Source of the DNA: Streptomyces lanatus
Lineage (GTDB): Bacteria; Actinomycetota; Actinomycetes; Streptomycetales; Streptomycetaceae
Assembly: GCF_014655715.1 (NCBI RefSeq)
Contig: NZ_BNBM01000001.1
Span: 312,742-376,741, forward strand
Reading direction: 5' to 3'
DNA: 64,000 bases
Part shown: in pieces, positions 1-9,431 of the stretch
Layout: each line of letters begins with the position of its first letter
How positions within the stretch are numbered: the first letter of the stretch is position 1
Position numbers and translations under genes: made by a program
The notes under the pieces: model-generated
The model's input: the letters and a program-made list of their open reading frames with translations, nothing else
Database searches by the model: none
Told to the model about the DNA's origin: nothing

Positions 1-17
1 GGGCCCGCCCCTGTCAC

Positions 18-2066
18 TCACCGGGCCGGTGCCGTCACCGGTGCCGGTGCGTAGCCGGTCGGACGGGCCGTGAAGGTGCCCCGGCCCTGGGTCCGGCTGC
101 GCAGCCGCGTCGCATAGCCGAAGAGCTCGGCCAGCGGCACGGTCGCCGTCACGACCGTCGCGCCCGCCCGGGTCACCGAGCCCGAGACCCGGCCGCGTCG
201 TGCCGCCAGGTCGCCGAGCACGGTGCCGACGGCGTCCTCCGGCACGGTGACCGTGACCTCGACGACCGGCTCCAGCAGCACCATCGCGCAGGAGCGCAGG
301 GCGTCGCGCAGGCCGAGGCGGCCGGCCGTGCGGAAGGCGGTGTCGGAGGAGTCCTTCACATGGGTCGCCCCGTCGGTGAGGGTGACCCGCAGCCCGGTCA
401 CCGGGTGACCGCCGAGGGGGCCCTCGGCGAGGGCGTCCCGGCAGCCGGCCTCCACAGCACGGACGTACTCCTGCGGCACCCGGCCGCCGACCACGGCCGA
501 GCGGAACTCGAAGCCGGACCCCTTCTCCAGGGCCTCGACGTCGAGCACGACATGCGCGAACTGGCCCGCCCCGCCGTCCTGTTTGACGTGCCGGAAGACG
601 AAGCCGGTCACGCCACGGCCGACGGTCTCGCGGTACGACACCCTGGGGCGGCCGACGTTGACGTCCAGGCCGGCCTCCCGCCGGATCTTCTCCACCGCGA
701 CCTCCAGATGCAGTTCACCCATGCCGGACAGCAGCGTCTGCCCGGTCTCGGCGTCGGTCCGCACGACGAGCGACGGGTCCTCCTCCGCCAGCCGGGCCAG
801 CGCGGTGGCCAGCCGGTCGGTGTCCGTGGACCTGCGGGCCTCGACCGCGACCGACACCACCGGGTCGGCGACGCCGGGCGGTTCGAGGACGAGCGGCGCG
901 TTCGGCGCGCACAGCGTGGAGCCCGCGCGGGCCGACTTCAGACCGACCACGGCCACGATGTCCCCGGCGACGGCCCGGTCCACCTGGGCGTGCCGGTCGG
1001 CCTGCACCCGCAGGATCCGTCCGATCCGCTCGGTGCGTCCGGCGGTCGCGTCCAGCACCGTGTCCCCCTTCCCGATCGTTCCCGAGTACACCCGCAGATA
1101 GGTCAGCCGCCCGGTCGGCGTCGCGCTCACCTTGAACGCCAGCCCCGCGAACGGCGCCGCCGGATCGGCGGACCGCTCCTCGTCGGCGCCGTCGCGCATA
1201 CCGCGTACGGCAGGCACATCGAGCGGTGACGGCAGGTATGCCACGACCGCCTCGAGCAACGGCTCCACACCACGGTTGCGGTAGGCAGAGCCGCACAGCA
1301 CGACCACGCCGTCGCCGGTGCGCGTCAGCTCGCGCAGTGCGACTGTCAGGGTCTCCGGTGAGAGGGTCGACTTTGCGCAGAACTCGTCCAGCGCACCCGC
1401 GTGCAGTTCGGCGACGGCCTCCTCCAGCGACCGCCGACGCCGCTGCGCCTCCTCACGCAGCTTTCCGGGCACTTCTTCCTCGACGAAGGTGTCGGCGCCG
1501 TCTGCCCAGACCAGCGCCCGCATCCGTACGAGGTCCACGACACCGCGGAAGCCGTCCTCCGCGCCGATGGGCAACTGCACGACCAGCGGCGTCGGATGGA
1601 GCCGTTCCCTGATCGACTCGACGGCCCTGTCGAGGTCCGCTCCGGCGCGGTCCAGCTTGTTGACGAAGGCGATCCTCGGCACACCGTGCCGGTCCGCCTG
1701 CCGCCACACGGACTCGCTCTGCGGTTCCACGCCGGCGACGGCGTCGAACACGGCGACCGCGCCGTCCAGTACGCGCAGGGCACGCTCGACCTCGTCGGCG
1801 AAGTCGACGTGGCCGGGGGTGTCGATGAGGTTGATGCGGTGACCGTCCCAGGCGCAGCTCACGGCCGCGGCGAAGATGGTGATGCCCCGGTCGCGTTCCT
1901 GCGGGTCGAAGTCGGTGACGGTCGTGCCGTCGTGGACCTCGCCGCGCTTGTGCGTGGTGCCGGTGGCGAACAGGATCCGCTCGGTGACGGTGGTCTTGCC
2001 CGCGTCGACGTGGGCGAGGATGCCGAGGTTGCGGATGACGGCGAGGGTGTTGAGGTCGGTGCGCAC
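18..2066 (-). CDS. Elongation factor G-like translational GTPase
   Basis: A 682-residue translational GTPase. The G1 motif AHVDAGKT lies at residues 18-25, the switch II motif DTPGHVDF near 82-89 and the G4 motif NKLD near 136. The C-terminal end carries the EF-G type [17 protein letters not shown] segment. EF-G drives ribosomal translocation in the cytoplasm. The length is slightly short of a housekeeping EF-G (about 700), and the gene is not next to rpsL/rpsG, so this is probably the accessory EF-G-like paralogue common in actinobacteria. A tetracycline-type ribosomal protection protein is the alternative, but the C-terminus resembles EF-G more. The start is the ATG whose downstream residues lead directly into the G domain. 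Confidence 0.85.
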   Translation of the reverse strand: MRTDLNTLAVIRNLGILAHVDAGKTTVTERILFATGTTHKRGEVHDGTTVTDFDPQERDRGITIFAAAVSCAWDGHRINLIDTPGHVDFADEVERALRVLDGAVAVFDAVAGVEPQSESVWRQADRHGVPRIAFVNKLDRAGADLDRAVESIRERLHPTPLVVQLPIGAEDGFRGVVDLVRMRALVWADGADTFVEEEVPGKLREEAQRRRRSLEEAVAELHAGALDEFCAKSTLSPETLTVALRELTRTGDGVVVLCGSAYRNRGVEPLLEAVVAYLPSPLDVPAVRGMRDGADEERSADPAAPFAGLAFKVSATPTGRLTYLRVYSGTIGKGDTVLDATAGRTERIGRILRVQADRHAQVDRAVAGDIVAVVGLKSARAGSTLCAPNAPLVLEPPGVADPVVSVAVEARRSTDTDRLATALARLAEEDPSLVVRTDAETGQTLLSGMGELHLEVAVEKIRREAGLDVNVGRPRVSYRETVGRGVTGFVFRHVKQDGGAGQFAHVVLDVEALEKGSGFEFRSAVVGGRVPQEYVRAVEAGCRDALAEGPLGGHPVTGLRVTLTDGATHVKDSSDTAFRTAGRLGLRDALRSCAMVLLEPVVEVTVTVPEDAVGTVLGDLAARRGRVSGSVTRAGATVVTATVPLAELFGYATRLRSRTQGRGTFTARPTGYAPAPVTAPAR

Positions 2067-2323
2067 GGCCCTTGGCCTTTCGGATGTTCCGGAAACGGAA
2101 AGGGGTCAGCGCGATTCCCGGACGGTGGTGCGTCGGCGCACACGGGCACGACCTGCCGCCCGTCAGGAACGGGTCAGGACAGGGAAGTTCTTTCGGGGTG
2201 CTCGGGCGCTGTCAGAGGCTCGTCACGGGCATCCGGTACCGGCCGCGCAGCGGGCACCGGGCGGACGAGGACACGAGGATCACCTCGTACCGGCAGGGGG
2301 AGACGACGAAAGCGGTGCGGTCA

Positions 2324-2421
2324 GGCACGGCCCGGCTCCCCTCGACTCGTCACGATGAAGCGCCGCCGAACGGAGGGGCGGCGCGTGATGATGTGGCGAG
2401 TGTAGGGAGCCGGGCCGTGCC
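2324..2421. repeat. 98-nt hairpin with perfect 17-bp outer arms
   Basis: The outer arms 2324-2340 and 2405-2421 are perfect inverted repeats (GGCACGGCCCGGCTCCC and its complement). Inside sits a second stem, GCGCCGCC with GGCGGCGC. It lies in the 400-bp gap 2067-2467, downstream of the minus-strand P450-ferredoxin pair and upstream of the EF-G-like gene, so it may end transcription of the former. I see no gene in the rest of the gap. A small palindromic mobile element is an alternative. Confidence 0.6.
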
Positions 2422-2467
2422 GAGGCACGCGATTTTTCAGCGAGGCGGTGGGCCCCGGCGTGAGGGG

Positions 2468-2668
2468 CTACTCGTCGTCGTCGATGGTGATGGCGGCCGC
2501 GGGGCAGACGGCGGCCGCCTCGCGGGTGGCGGCGTGTTCCTGCGCCGCGGGGCTGGGGTCGAGCAGGGTGACGATGCCGTCCTCGTCACGCTGGTCGAAG
2601 ACCTCGGGTGCGATCAGCACGCACTGTCCGGCGCCGCAGCACCGGTCCTGATCCACATGGACTTTCAC
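2468..2668 (-). CDS. [3Fe-4S]-type ferredoxin
   Basis: A 66-residue acidic ferredoxin. The cysteines are at 10, 11, 16 and about 55, in the pattern CCGAGQC followed by a distant CP, as in the small ferredoxins that feed electrons to actinobacterial cytochromes P450. It lies 31 bp downstream of the P450 on the same strand and is probably co-transcribed, so it is most likely the P450's redox partner. A ferredoxin reductase is not encoded nearby. The size and the DRCCGAGQC start are typical of the family. Confidence 0.9.
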   Translation of the reverse strand: MKVHVDQDRCCGAGQCVLIAPEVFDQRDEDGIVTLLDPSPAAQEHAATREAAAVCPAAAITIDDDE

Positions 2669-2699
2669 CGCTGTCGCCTTCCTTCTCCCGCCGTTCCGG

Positions 2700-3917
2700 T
2701 CACCACCGCACGGGCACCGTGCTCAGCCCGCCGACGAGGAGTCCCTCGACCCGCCGCAACTCGTCGACGCCGACGTCCAGTCGCAGGGTCGGCAGCTTGC
2801 GGAGCAGCACGTCGAGGGTGACCTGGAGTTCGGTGCGCGCGAGGCTCTGGCCGAGGCACGAGTGCGGGCCGGAGCCGAACGTCAGATGCGGGTTCGGGGA
2901 CCGGGACAGCAGCATGTCGTCGGCGTCGTCGAAGACCCGCTCGTCCCGGTTGGCGGCGGGCATGCTGCACACCACGGTCGTGCCGCTCGGCAGCAACTCG
3001 CCGTCGACCTCGACGTCCTCGGTGAGATAACGCCGGATCCCGAAGCCGAGGTTGGCGTCGAAGCGCAGGGCCTCGTCGACCGCGGTGCGCACGAGGGTGG
3101 GGTCGGCCAGCAGCCGCTCCCAACGGGTGCGGTCGGCGAGCAGCATGGCGACCATCTTGCCGATCATGTTGGCGGTGGTCTCGTGCCCGGCGACGAGCAG
3201 CCCCATGGCGGTGCCGAGCAGTTCGTCGTCGGTCAGCCCCTGCCCCTCCCCCTCGCTCTCCTTGATCACCATGCTGATCAGGTCGTCACCGGGTTCGGTG
3301 CGCGTCACCGCGATGTGCGCCGCCATGTACTCGGCGAACTCGTCGTACGCCGCCCGGGTCTGCTCGCCGGTGTAGCGGCTGACGTTGAGGAAGGCGTCGG
3401 ACCAGTGCGAGAAGCGGTCCCGGTCGGCGGCGGGGACACCCAGGATGTCGCAGATGACGTAGACGGGCAGCGGGAAGCCGAGGCCTGCCTTGAGGTCGGC
3501 GGGCTGTCCCTGCCGGACCACGTCGTCGACGAGGCCCTCGGCGGTGCGCACCATGCCGGGGCGCAGGGCGGTCATGCGCTTGGCGGTGAAGTACTTGCCC
3601 ACCTGCCGCCGCCAACGCAGGTGCGGCTCGCCGCGGTCGGGAAGGGCCAGGGGCGAACTCCCGTCCGCGGCGGGACCACCGGCCCCTTCGGGCGCGATAC
3701 GGGCGGCACCCGCGTCCTCGGCGGTCGGCCGGACGAAACGGGGGTCGGCCAGCAGTGCTTTGACGTGGTCGTAGCGCGTCAGATAGGTCGCCTTGTCACC
3801 GCTGGGCAGTTCGACGGTGGCCACCGGACACCGACTGCGCAGTCGCTCCCAATCGGCGGGCGGCTCCAACGGGTTGTCACTGGGCAGAGGCAGCCTGAGC
3901 AGGTCGTTCTCGCGCAT
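2700..3917 (-). CDS. Cytochrome P450
   Basis: A soluble bacterial class I cytochrome P450 of 405 residues. It has the I-helix oxygen-activation motif AGHETT, the K-helix ExxR (EALR) and the haem-cysteine loop FGSGPHSCLGQ near residue 350. It would mono-oxygenate a small hydrophobic substrate using electrons from the adjacent ferredoxin. The substrate cannot be read from the sequence. The gene is divergent from a MarR regulator across a short intergenic region with a perfect palindrome, so repression relieved by a ligand, perhaps the P450 substrate, is likely. Confidence 0.95.
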   Translation of the reverse strand: MRENDLLRLPLPSDNPLEPPADWERLRSRCPVATVELPSGDKATYLTRYDHVKALLADPRFVRPTAEDAGAARIAPEGAGGPAADGSSPLALPDRGEPHLRWRRQVGKYFTAKRMTALRPGMVRTAEGLVDDVVRQGQPADLKAGLGFPLPVYVICDILGVPAADRDRFSHWSDAFLNVSRYTGEQTRAAYDEFAEYMAAHIAVTRTEPGDDLISMVIKESEGEGQGLTDDELLGTAMGLLVAGHETTANMIGKMVAMLLADRTRWERLLADPTLVRTAVDEALRFDANLGFGIRRYLTEDVEVDGELLPSGTTVVCSMPAANRDERVFDDADDMLLSRSPNPHLTFGSGPHSCLGQSLARTELQVTLDVLLRKLPTLRLDVGVDELRRVEGLLVGGLSTVPVRW

Positions 3918-4015
3918 CTGTCATCACCTTGGGTGGGGGGACGTGCGTGTGGGGGGGGGAGGGAGAGGCGGGTGAGCGACGCGGAAGCGTTCACAGCACG
4001 CACGCTACGCACGTG

Positions 4016-4046
4016 GTGCATCATGCATCAAGAGTGCATGATGCAC
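4016..4046. promoter_or_regulatory. Perfect palindromic operator between P450 and marR
   Basis: The arms GTGCATCATGCA (4016-4027) and TGCATGATGCAC (4035-4046) are perfect inverted repeats with a 7-nt spacer. They sit in the divergent promoter region of the P450 (minus) and the MarR gene (plus). Position and symmetry fit a dimeric winged-helix repressor site controlling both directions. Confidence 0.75.
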
Positions 4047-4130
4047 TTTCGATGTATGGCGCAATCCGACCGTAGGGTGAGGGCTTCGGGGAGTCGGGGA
4101 CCCGGCCGTGCGGCCGGGAAGGAGGTCGGC

Positions 4131-4604
4131 ATGGATGCCCGAGGGGCCGCGGAACGCATCGAGCGTGAACTGCTGATCCTCACCCGCCACAAGGAGATGC
4201 GGGCGCCGCGGGGCCCGCGCGGCGGCGACCCACTGGACCAGAGCGCCTACGTCCTGCTCAACAGACTCGAGGCCCAGGGCCCCATGTCCATCCCGGACTT
4301 CGTCGAGGCCTTCGGACTCGCGGCGTCCACGTTCACCCGCCAGACCTCGGCCCTGCTGCGCAACGGCCTGGTGGAGCGGACCCTCGACCCGACCGGCGGC
4401 GTCGCCCGCAAGTTCCGCATCACGGACGAGGGCCTGAGGCTCCTGTCCGAGCAGCGCGCCGGCATCGTCACCGGCCTGTCGACGGTCGTGGCCGACTGGA
4501 CGCCTGAGCGGCTGGGGCGGTTCATCGCCGATCTACGTCAGTTCAACACCGACATCGAACGCATCACGGGGCGGCCCTGGCCGAGGAACCCGGACGACGA
4601 CTGA
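4131..4604 (+). CDS. MarR-family transcriptional regulator
   Basis: A 157-residue protein with a MarR winged helix-turn-helix: the recognition region is near FGLAASTFTRQTSALLRNG, with a wing near TGGVARKFRITDEG. The start is the ATG at 4131 because AAGGAGG lies just upstream (about 4120-4126) and the family fold begins right after it; the reading frame is open much further upstream but only as antisense to the P450. MarR proteins are usually repressors released by small phenolic or metabolite ligands. Its placement suggests autoregulation and control of the P450-ferredoxin pair through the palindrome at 4016-4046. Confidence 0.9.
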   Translation: MDARGAAERIERELLILTRHKEMRAPRGPRGGDPLDQSAYVLLNRLEAQGPMSIPDFVEAFGLAASTFTRQTSALLRNGLVERTLDPTGGVARKFRITDEGLRLLSEQRAGIVTGLSTVVADWTPERLGRFIADLRQFNTDIERITGRPWPRNPDDD

Positions 4605-4613
4605 GCCGGCGCG

Positions 4614-4979
4614 TCAGCAGATCGGGCCGGGTCCGCTCGCGGTGGCCCGCAGCAGATCCCGGACCAGCTCGAAGTCGATCTTCTCCGGCTTACGGAAGCG
4701 CAGGCAGCCCTTGCCCATGTCCTGTTCGGCCAGCCGCTCCTCGAACGCGTCCCGGACATCGGTGCGCATCAGATAGAAGGAGATGTACTGCCGCTGGCTC
4801 GCGAACGCGATCTCGGGCTCACCGTCACGCTGGTAGGTGGGCATCCCGTACTTCATGTCCTCGCTGAACCCCTGAAGCTCCGCGCGGCACAGCTCCCTGA
4901 GCTTCGTCAGGGCCTCCGCGCGCTCGGGCTGCACCTCGGCGAGATAGGCGTCGACATCGTCCGCCGTGCTGTGCACCAT
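4614..4979 (-). CDS. DUF1801 / YdhG-type small protein
   Basis: A 121-residue protein of the DUF1801 family (YdhG/YjbR/CyaY-like fold). Typical features are the opening DVDAYLAEVQPERAEAL, the central MKYGMPTYQRDG and the SQRQYISFYLM segment. Some relatives act as iron chaperones, but the biochemical role of most members is not established. It converges with the MarR gene with 9 bp between stop codons. The 140-bp stretch after it (4980-5120) shows no gene. Confidence 0.8.
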   Translation of the reverse strand: MVHSTADDVDAYLAEVQPERAEALTKLRELCRAELQGFSEDMKYGMPTYQRDGEPEIAFASQRQYISFYLMRTDVRDAFEERLAEQDMGKGCLRFRKPEKIDFELVRDLLRATASGPGPIC

Positions 4980-5142
4980 GCGGTGAGGCTAAGCCCAGCG
5001 ACGGCACCGATCAATGAGCCGTACGAACGACTGATGCGGGCCGGGGAAATCCTCGGCCCGCATCAGCTGGAAACGAGAGCATGCACACGCAATTATTTTG
5101 ATGGACGCGCATCCTCGAATCAGTGGGCGGGCATGCGGCCCG

Positions 5143-5757
5143 TCAGTGGTGCGGGGCAGCGATGGCGGCGAGTTCCGTGCCGGGGCGGACGGAGAGCCCG
5201 TTCATGCCGTAGATGATCGTTCCGGTGGCGGTGGCGGTGACCTTGTGCTCGGTGCCGTCGATCGGGTCGATGATGCGGCCGATGGTCTGCCCCTCGGTCA
5301 CCTCGTCACCGGTGACCGCGTCGGGGTACCAGAGGCCTGCGGCCGGAGATTCGACCTCGCCCGTCCAGATCCAGTCGCGTGGCGGTACGGTCACCGGTGC
5401 GAGGTCCTGCGGCGCCTCGATGACACCGAGGTGGTGCAGGATCCGGTACAGGGCGTCGAGGAGCCTGCGCACGGTGACGGGGTCGCGGTCGCCGAGTTGC
5501 CCGGTCTCGACGAGGATCGCGGGGACGCCCTGCCGGTTCGCCGCGGCGTGGCTGTTGCCGCCGTCCGGGCTGGTGCCGAAGATGACCCACTCGTATCCGA
5601 CCGCGTGGGCCATTCCCCCCAGCGGGGAGATGTTGAGCCTGCCCCCGTAAACGGCCGGGGGATTTGCCACAGGGCAGATCACCACCTGGCCGGCGATGCC
5701 GTCCGGTTCCAGCAGCCGGCCGGGCCCGGCCCGCAGCACGCCGATGGTCAGGGTCAT
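5143..5757 (-). pseudogene. AstE/AspA-like zinc deacylase, two internal deletions
   Basis: The reading frame is still open (204 residues), but it is a shortened copy of the intact deacylase at 55691-56662. Its first 14 residues and its C-terminal half match that gene almost exactly. Two in-frame blocks are missing: about 53 residues carrying the zinc ligands VHGGEF, and about 60 carrying the second zinc motif DLHSGG and the region around NRVFPGD. Without both zinc sites it cannot be catalytic by the family mechanism. The similarity continues outside the gene: GTGGGCGGGCATGCGG before its end and CTTACCTCGTTCGGAC after its start occur at both loci, so this is a segmental duplicate that later lost DNA. 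Confidence 0.85.
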
Positions 5758-5775
5758 GACTTACCTCGTTCGGAC

Positions 5776-5820
5776 AGGCGAGAACCTGCAGCCCTGTCCG
5801 GAGAAGCCGGCCGGCAGGGA
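5776..5820 (-). pseudogene. Fragment of SolA-like oxidase gene
   Basis: About 45 bp match the 3' part of the oxidase gene near 56773-56817 (for example GGAGAAGCCGGCC in the same order and orientation). At the intact locus that gene lies just upstream of the deacylase, as it does here, so the scar extends the relic at 5143-5757. The remaining bases to 5877 show no gene. Confidence 0.7.
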
Positions 5821-5877
5821 ACTTCTCGCGTTGCGCGGGCCCCTCTCGTTCACTGCCTCCGTGGACGGTTGCCCGTC

Positions 5878-8800
5878 TCAGGACTGGACGGCCGAGCGCA
5901 GTTCGGGCAGGGACAGGACCTCGTCCAGCGCGTCGACGTAGAGATCCACGTGCTCGCGGCGGAAGGTCATGGGCGGTTTGATCTTCAGTACGTTGTCGTG
6001 CACGCCATTGGGGAAGACGATGACGCCTCGCTCCTTCATGAGCTCGGTGACCATGAAGGCCTGCTCCGTGGCCGGCGTTTTGGTGGTGCGGTCACGGACC
6101 AGTTCGACGCCGAGGTAGAGCCCTTGTGCCCGCACGTCGCCGATGAGCGGTTGGCGCCGCTGGAGCTCGCGCAGTGACTGGGCGAAGTACCCGCCCACGC
6201 TCACGGCGTTCTCCCTCAGCCCGTCCTGCTCGACGATGTCGAGCACGGCCTCGCCGATCGCGCAGGAGACCGGGTTGCCGCCGAAGGTGTTGAAGTACTT
6301 CATGCCCGTGTCGAACGCGTCGGCGATCTCCCGAGTCGTGACCACCGCCGCGAGGGGGTGCCCGTTCCCGAGCGGCTTGCCCATCGTGACGATGTCCGGG
6401 ACCACCCCCTGGAGCTCGAACCCCCACCAGGGCCCGAGTCGTCCGACGCCGACCTGGACCTCGTCGGAGATGCACAGGGCGCCCGCCCGCCTGGCAGCGG
6501 TGAACACGCCATCGAGGTAGCCGTCGGGGAACACGATGTTCCCACCCGATCCCATCAGGGACTCGGCGATGAAGGCGGCTGGGGCTCGGCCGTCGGCCGA
6601 GATCCGCTCGATGACTGCCGCGGCGTCGCGCGCGTACTTGGCTCCGGCGTCCGCGTCGTCGTACCCGTAGGTGCCGCGGTAGCGGTCCGGGATGACGACC
6701 TCGTGGGTGGTGGCGGGTGCGCCGGCGCCGCCGGGGCCCTTGTAGCGGTTCGGGCTGATCCCGGTCACCACACCGGTGTTTCCGTGGTACGCGCCGTCGA
6801 TGTTGACGATGTGCTGACGACCTGTCACCTGGCGGGCGATCCGCAGCGCCAGGTCGTTCGCCTCGCTGCCCGTGCACACGAGGAAGACGACCTCGAGCGG
6901 GTCGGGCAGGGTGGCTACCAACTTCTGCACGTAGCTGGCGATCTGCGGGTAGACGAAACGGCTGTTGGTGTTGAGCTTGCGCAGCTGCCGGGTGGCGGCG
7001 GCCGTCACCCGTGGCTCGGCATGGCCGACGTGGGTGACGTTGTTCAGCGAGTCCAGGTAGGCCAGGCCGTCCTCGTCGTGGAACCACACGTCCCGCCCAC
7101 GCACCAGGTTCATGGGGTTGCGGTAGTAGTTGCGCTGGGAGCGGGCGATGTGGCGACGGCGCACTGAGACGAGGTCGTCGATGGTGGGGGCCGCGGCGGG
7201 GGACTCGGTGAACCCGAGGAGCCGGGCGGGGTCGGGTGACAGGTGGCTCCACACCTGCCGTACGGAGGGCGGCACGGCACGAGGCGGCGGCCACGTGGCC
7301 ATCCGTGCGGTGCGGTGGACCTGCACCTGGACGCGGGGGCCGAGCGGGTCCGTCTCATCGCTCGCGCCGGCGCGTCCCAAGGGCGCCCCGGCCGGGACTC
7401 CCGCCCCGACAGGCGGCGAGTCGTCGAGTCCCCACCAGCACGTCCAGAACTCCAGCCCCTCGACCGCATGGCGCAGCACCAACGGCATACCGGGGCCACC
7501 CTGGGCCTCGACGACGCCGGACAGCGGGCTGGCAACTTCCTCGGCGTCTGCCACGATCAGCGAGCCGCCGACCTGAACCGTCGCGGGCTCGTCGGCTCCT
7601 GGGCGGCGCCGGCCCCCCAGGAGCAGCGATGCGCTGAGGTGGGGCACGTAGCCCCGCCGCCGCCGGCCGTCGAGGGCGTCGTCGATGCGCACACGCACCG
7701 CACTCGCATCGTGCCAGTCGACGTCGTCGTAAAGATCACTTGCCGGTCGCAGGTCGAGCAGCCGCGGGGCCGGTGTGTGCGGGGCACCGTCTCGGGCCGC
7801 CTCTGCCAAGACCCCTTCCAAAGCCCCCTGCTCCGGCGTCCGGGGGAGTCCACAGGCGACCCGGAACGTCGCCTCGGCGACGTCGGGGCAGACCGCGGCC
7901 ACCTGCGCGATCGTCGGCCAGGTGTGTTGCACGCGGGTTCGCCCGTACGGCGTGTCGCTCTCGGCGACCCGGCGCGTCCACGTCACGGCGTTCATGCACA
8001 GCCGGGCGGCCGCCAACGGATAGACAGCCGCCAGCTCCTCCGCCGTGAGGGGGAGCACCGAGTGGAAGCCGGCCACGACTTCGGCCGCCGCGGCGAGGGG
8101 GTCGGCCTTGCGGACCATGGCGTAGCCCGCCGCGATCGCCACCTCCGCCGCGCGCACACTGTAGAGCGAGTCGCCCAGGTCGACGATGCCCGAGATCCGC
8201 AGCACCCCGTCCTCGTCGGCGTCGGCCAGAACGTTGGCGTCGTTGAGATCCTGGTGCAGGACGCTCCGCGGCAGTCGGTCCAAGGCCGGCAGGAGATCGT
8301 CGTACCAGCCCATGATCGTGCGCACCGACTCCCGCCGGTCCGTGTCCTGTACGGCGTGCAGCGACGCCTCGACGATCTCGGCGGCCCTGCGCATGTCCCA
8401 GTCGTGCGGTTCCAGGCCCACCGGTGGCTCCATGCTGGAGAGTCCGAGGCTCAGCCGTCCAGCGGCTTCTCCCAGCTGACGCAGAAGCGCCGCGGGGTGG
8501 TCGTCGAGCTCCGCCAGGACCCGGCCCTCAAGCCAGCTCATCACGCGGATCACGTGCGTTCGGCCCTCGTGGACGACGTCGGCAAGGTACTTCCCCTCGC
8601 GTGTCGGGACCAGTCGTGGCACCGGAAGGTCGGGAACGGTGGAGGCCAGATGCCGGAAGAGTGCGTTCTGCCAGAGGACGTCGGCCGAGTCCGGCTCCGC
8701 GCGGGTGACCCGTACGAAGTAGCGCATGCCGTCATCGCCGGTGATCCGGACGTTCTGGTCGACCTCCCCTCCCAGTGGGTGCTGGACATATCCCTCGAGT

Positions 8801-8904
8801 CCGAAGGACTGCCGCAGCACGTCATCGAGGAGCGAGCCCGGCAGTTGGCCGGTGTGACCGGGGATGGCCGTTCCGTCCTGGCCGGTGGTGGTCGCTGAGG
8901 TCAT
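5878..8904 (-). CDS. Kinase / M23-like / class III aminotransferase fusion
   Basis: A 1008-residue three-part enzyme. The N-terminal ~340 residues are an APH/choline-kinase-type phosphotransferase with the catalytic loop HQDLNDANVLAD followed by the metal-binding IVDLGD. The middle (about 380-570) resembles an M23 peptidase-type beta domain (SPLSGVVEAQGG). The C-terminal ~430 residues are a class III PLP aminotransferase fold with the Schiff-base lysine near 843 in VTMGKPLGNGHP. Eukaryotic relatives of the two end domains are hydroxylysine kinase and the ammoniophospholyases acting on phosphohydroxylysine or phosphoethanolamine. By inference the protein phosphorylates an amino alcohol and then eliminates ammonia and phosphate to give an aldehyde. 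The same two activities occur as separate genes at 18247-20698. Confidence 0.85.
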   Translation of the reverse strand: MTSATTTGQDGTAIPGHTGQLPGSLLDDVLRQSFGLEGYVQHPLGGEVDQNVRITGDDGMRYFVRVTRAEPDSADVLWQNALFRHLASTVPDLPVPRLVPTREGKYLADVVHEGRTHVIRVMSWLEGRVLAELDDHPAALLRQLGEAAGRLSLGLSSMEPPVGLEPHDWDMRRAAEIVEASLHAVQDTDRRESVRTIMGWYDDLLPALDRLPRSVLHQDLNDANVLADADEDGVLRISGIVDLGDSLYSVRAAEVAIAAGYAMVRKADPLAAAAEVVAGFHSVLPLTAEELAAVYPLAAARLCMNAVTWTRRVAESDTPYGRTRVQHTWPTIAQVAAVCPDVAEATFRVACGLPRTPEQGALEGVLAEAARDGAPHTPAPRLLDLRPASDLYDDVDWHDASAVRVRIDDALDGRRRRGYVPHLSASLLLGGRRRPGADEPATVQVGGSLIVADAEEVASPLSGVVEAQGGPGMPLVLRHAVEGLEFWTCWWGLDDSPPVGAGVPAGAPLGRAGASDETDPLGPRVQVQVHRTARMATWPPPRAVPPSVRQVWSHLSPDPARLLGFTESPAAAPTIDDLVSVRRRHIARSQRNYYRNPMNLVRGRDVWFHDEDGLAYLDSLNNVTHVGHAEPRVTAAATRQLRKLNTNSRFVYPQIASYVQKLVATLPDPLEVVFLVCTGSEANDLALRIARQVTGRQHIVNIDGAYHGNTGVVTGISPNRYKGPGGAGAPATTHEVVIPDRYRGTYGYDDADAGAKYARDAAAVIERISADGRAPAAFIAESLMGSGGNIVFPDGYLDGVFTAARRAGALCISDEVQVGVGRLGPWWGFELQGVVPDIVTMGKPLGNGHPLAAVVTTREIADAFDTGMKYFNTFGGNPVSCAIGEAVLDIVEQDGLRENAVSVGGYFAQSLRELQRRQPLIGDVRAQGLYLGVELVRDRTTKTPATEQAFMVTELMKERGVIVFPNGVHDNVLKIKPPMTFRREHVDLYVDALDEVLSLPELRSAVQS

Positions 8905-9232
8905 CGGTGCGTTCTCTCTCTCGTCGTCAGGTCACTCATCACCGTGGGCCTGCGTCACTACGCTCGGGTCGATGCGGCTCCTGGGAGGAGGGGGCAGGGC
9001 TGGGCTGCCGCCGCTGAGTCTCGATCGCTTCAGGGGTTGCGCAGATCTCCTCGCCGCGCCGAGTTGCGCGACCACGTCGACGACAGGCAGGGCCAGGCGA
9101 ACTCCCCCGTCTCGTACTCCTCGATGTACCGCTGCAGGGGCCCGCGACGTTCTGGTCCTCGACCCTCGCCTTGAGCTCCTCGTAGTCTGTGGAAGTCCTG
9201 GGGTGGTCTCGATCCCGCTCTGCCTCGAGCCC

Positions 9233-9347
9233 TCTCCAACCCGAGGTGACGCGTCAAAATGAAACCCCGCGGAGAATCCGGCAACAAGGGACGCGAGGCC
9301 GCGACATCGACCCCGTATTTTGTGCCTGTGCACAATTTCTGTCAGGG
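9233..9347 (-). promoter_or_regulatory. Left copy of ~110-bp inverted promoter module
   Basis: This segment is an imperfect inverted copy of 10807-10919, on the other side of the PucR-type gene. It contains the palindrome TTGTGC-CTGT-GCACAA (9320-9335). Read leftward, CTGACA (9345-9340) and CAAAAT (9322-9317) are spaced 17 bp, a plausible promoter pointing at the kinase-aminotransferase fusion with the palindrome between its boxes. The stretch 8905-9232 holds no intact gene; its minus strand carries only short coding-like stubs. Confidence 0.6.
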
Positions 9348-9431
9348 AGCCCCACCGGCATGTCAGCGGCATTTCCCGGAGACGGCCCCGTATCCGTCCG
9401 GTGACGGCTGTCGTCGGGAAAGGCGGTCCTC

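Noticed and set aside
2862..4130. Long N-terminal extension of the MarR frame
   Set aside because: It is antisense to the P450, and the MarR fold begins at the ATG at 4131, which has a strong ribosome site.
8905..9232. Possible gene stub on the minus strand (RYIEEYETGEFAWP)
   Set aside because: The coding-like stretch changes frame and I could not name a family, so it is described only as part of the gap.
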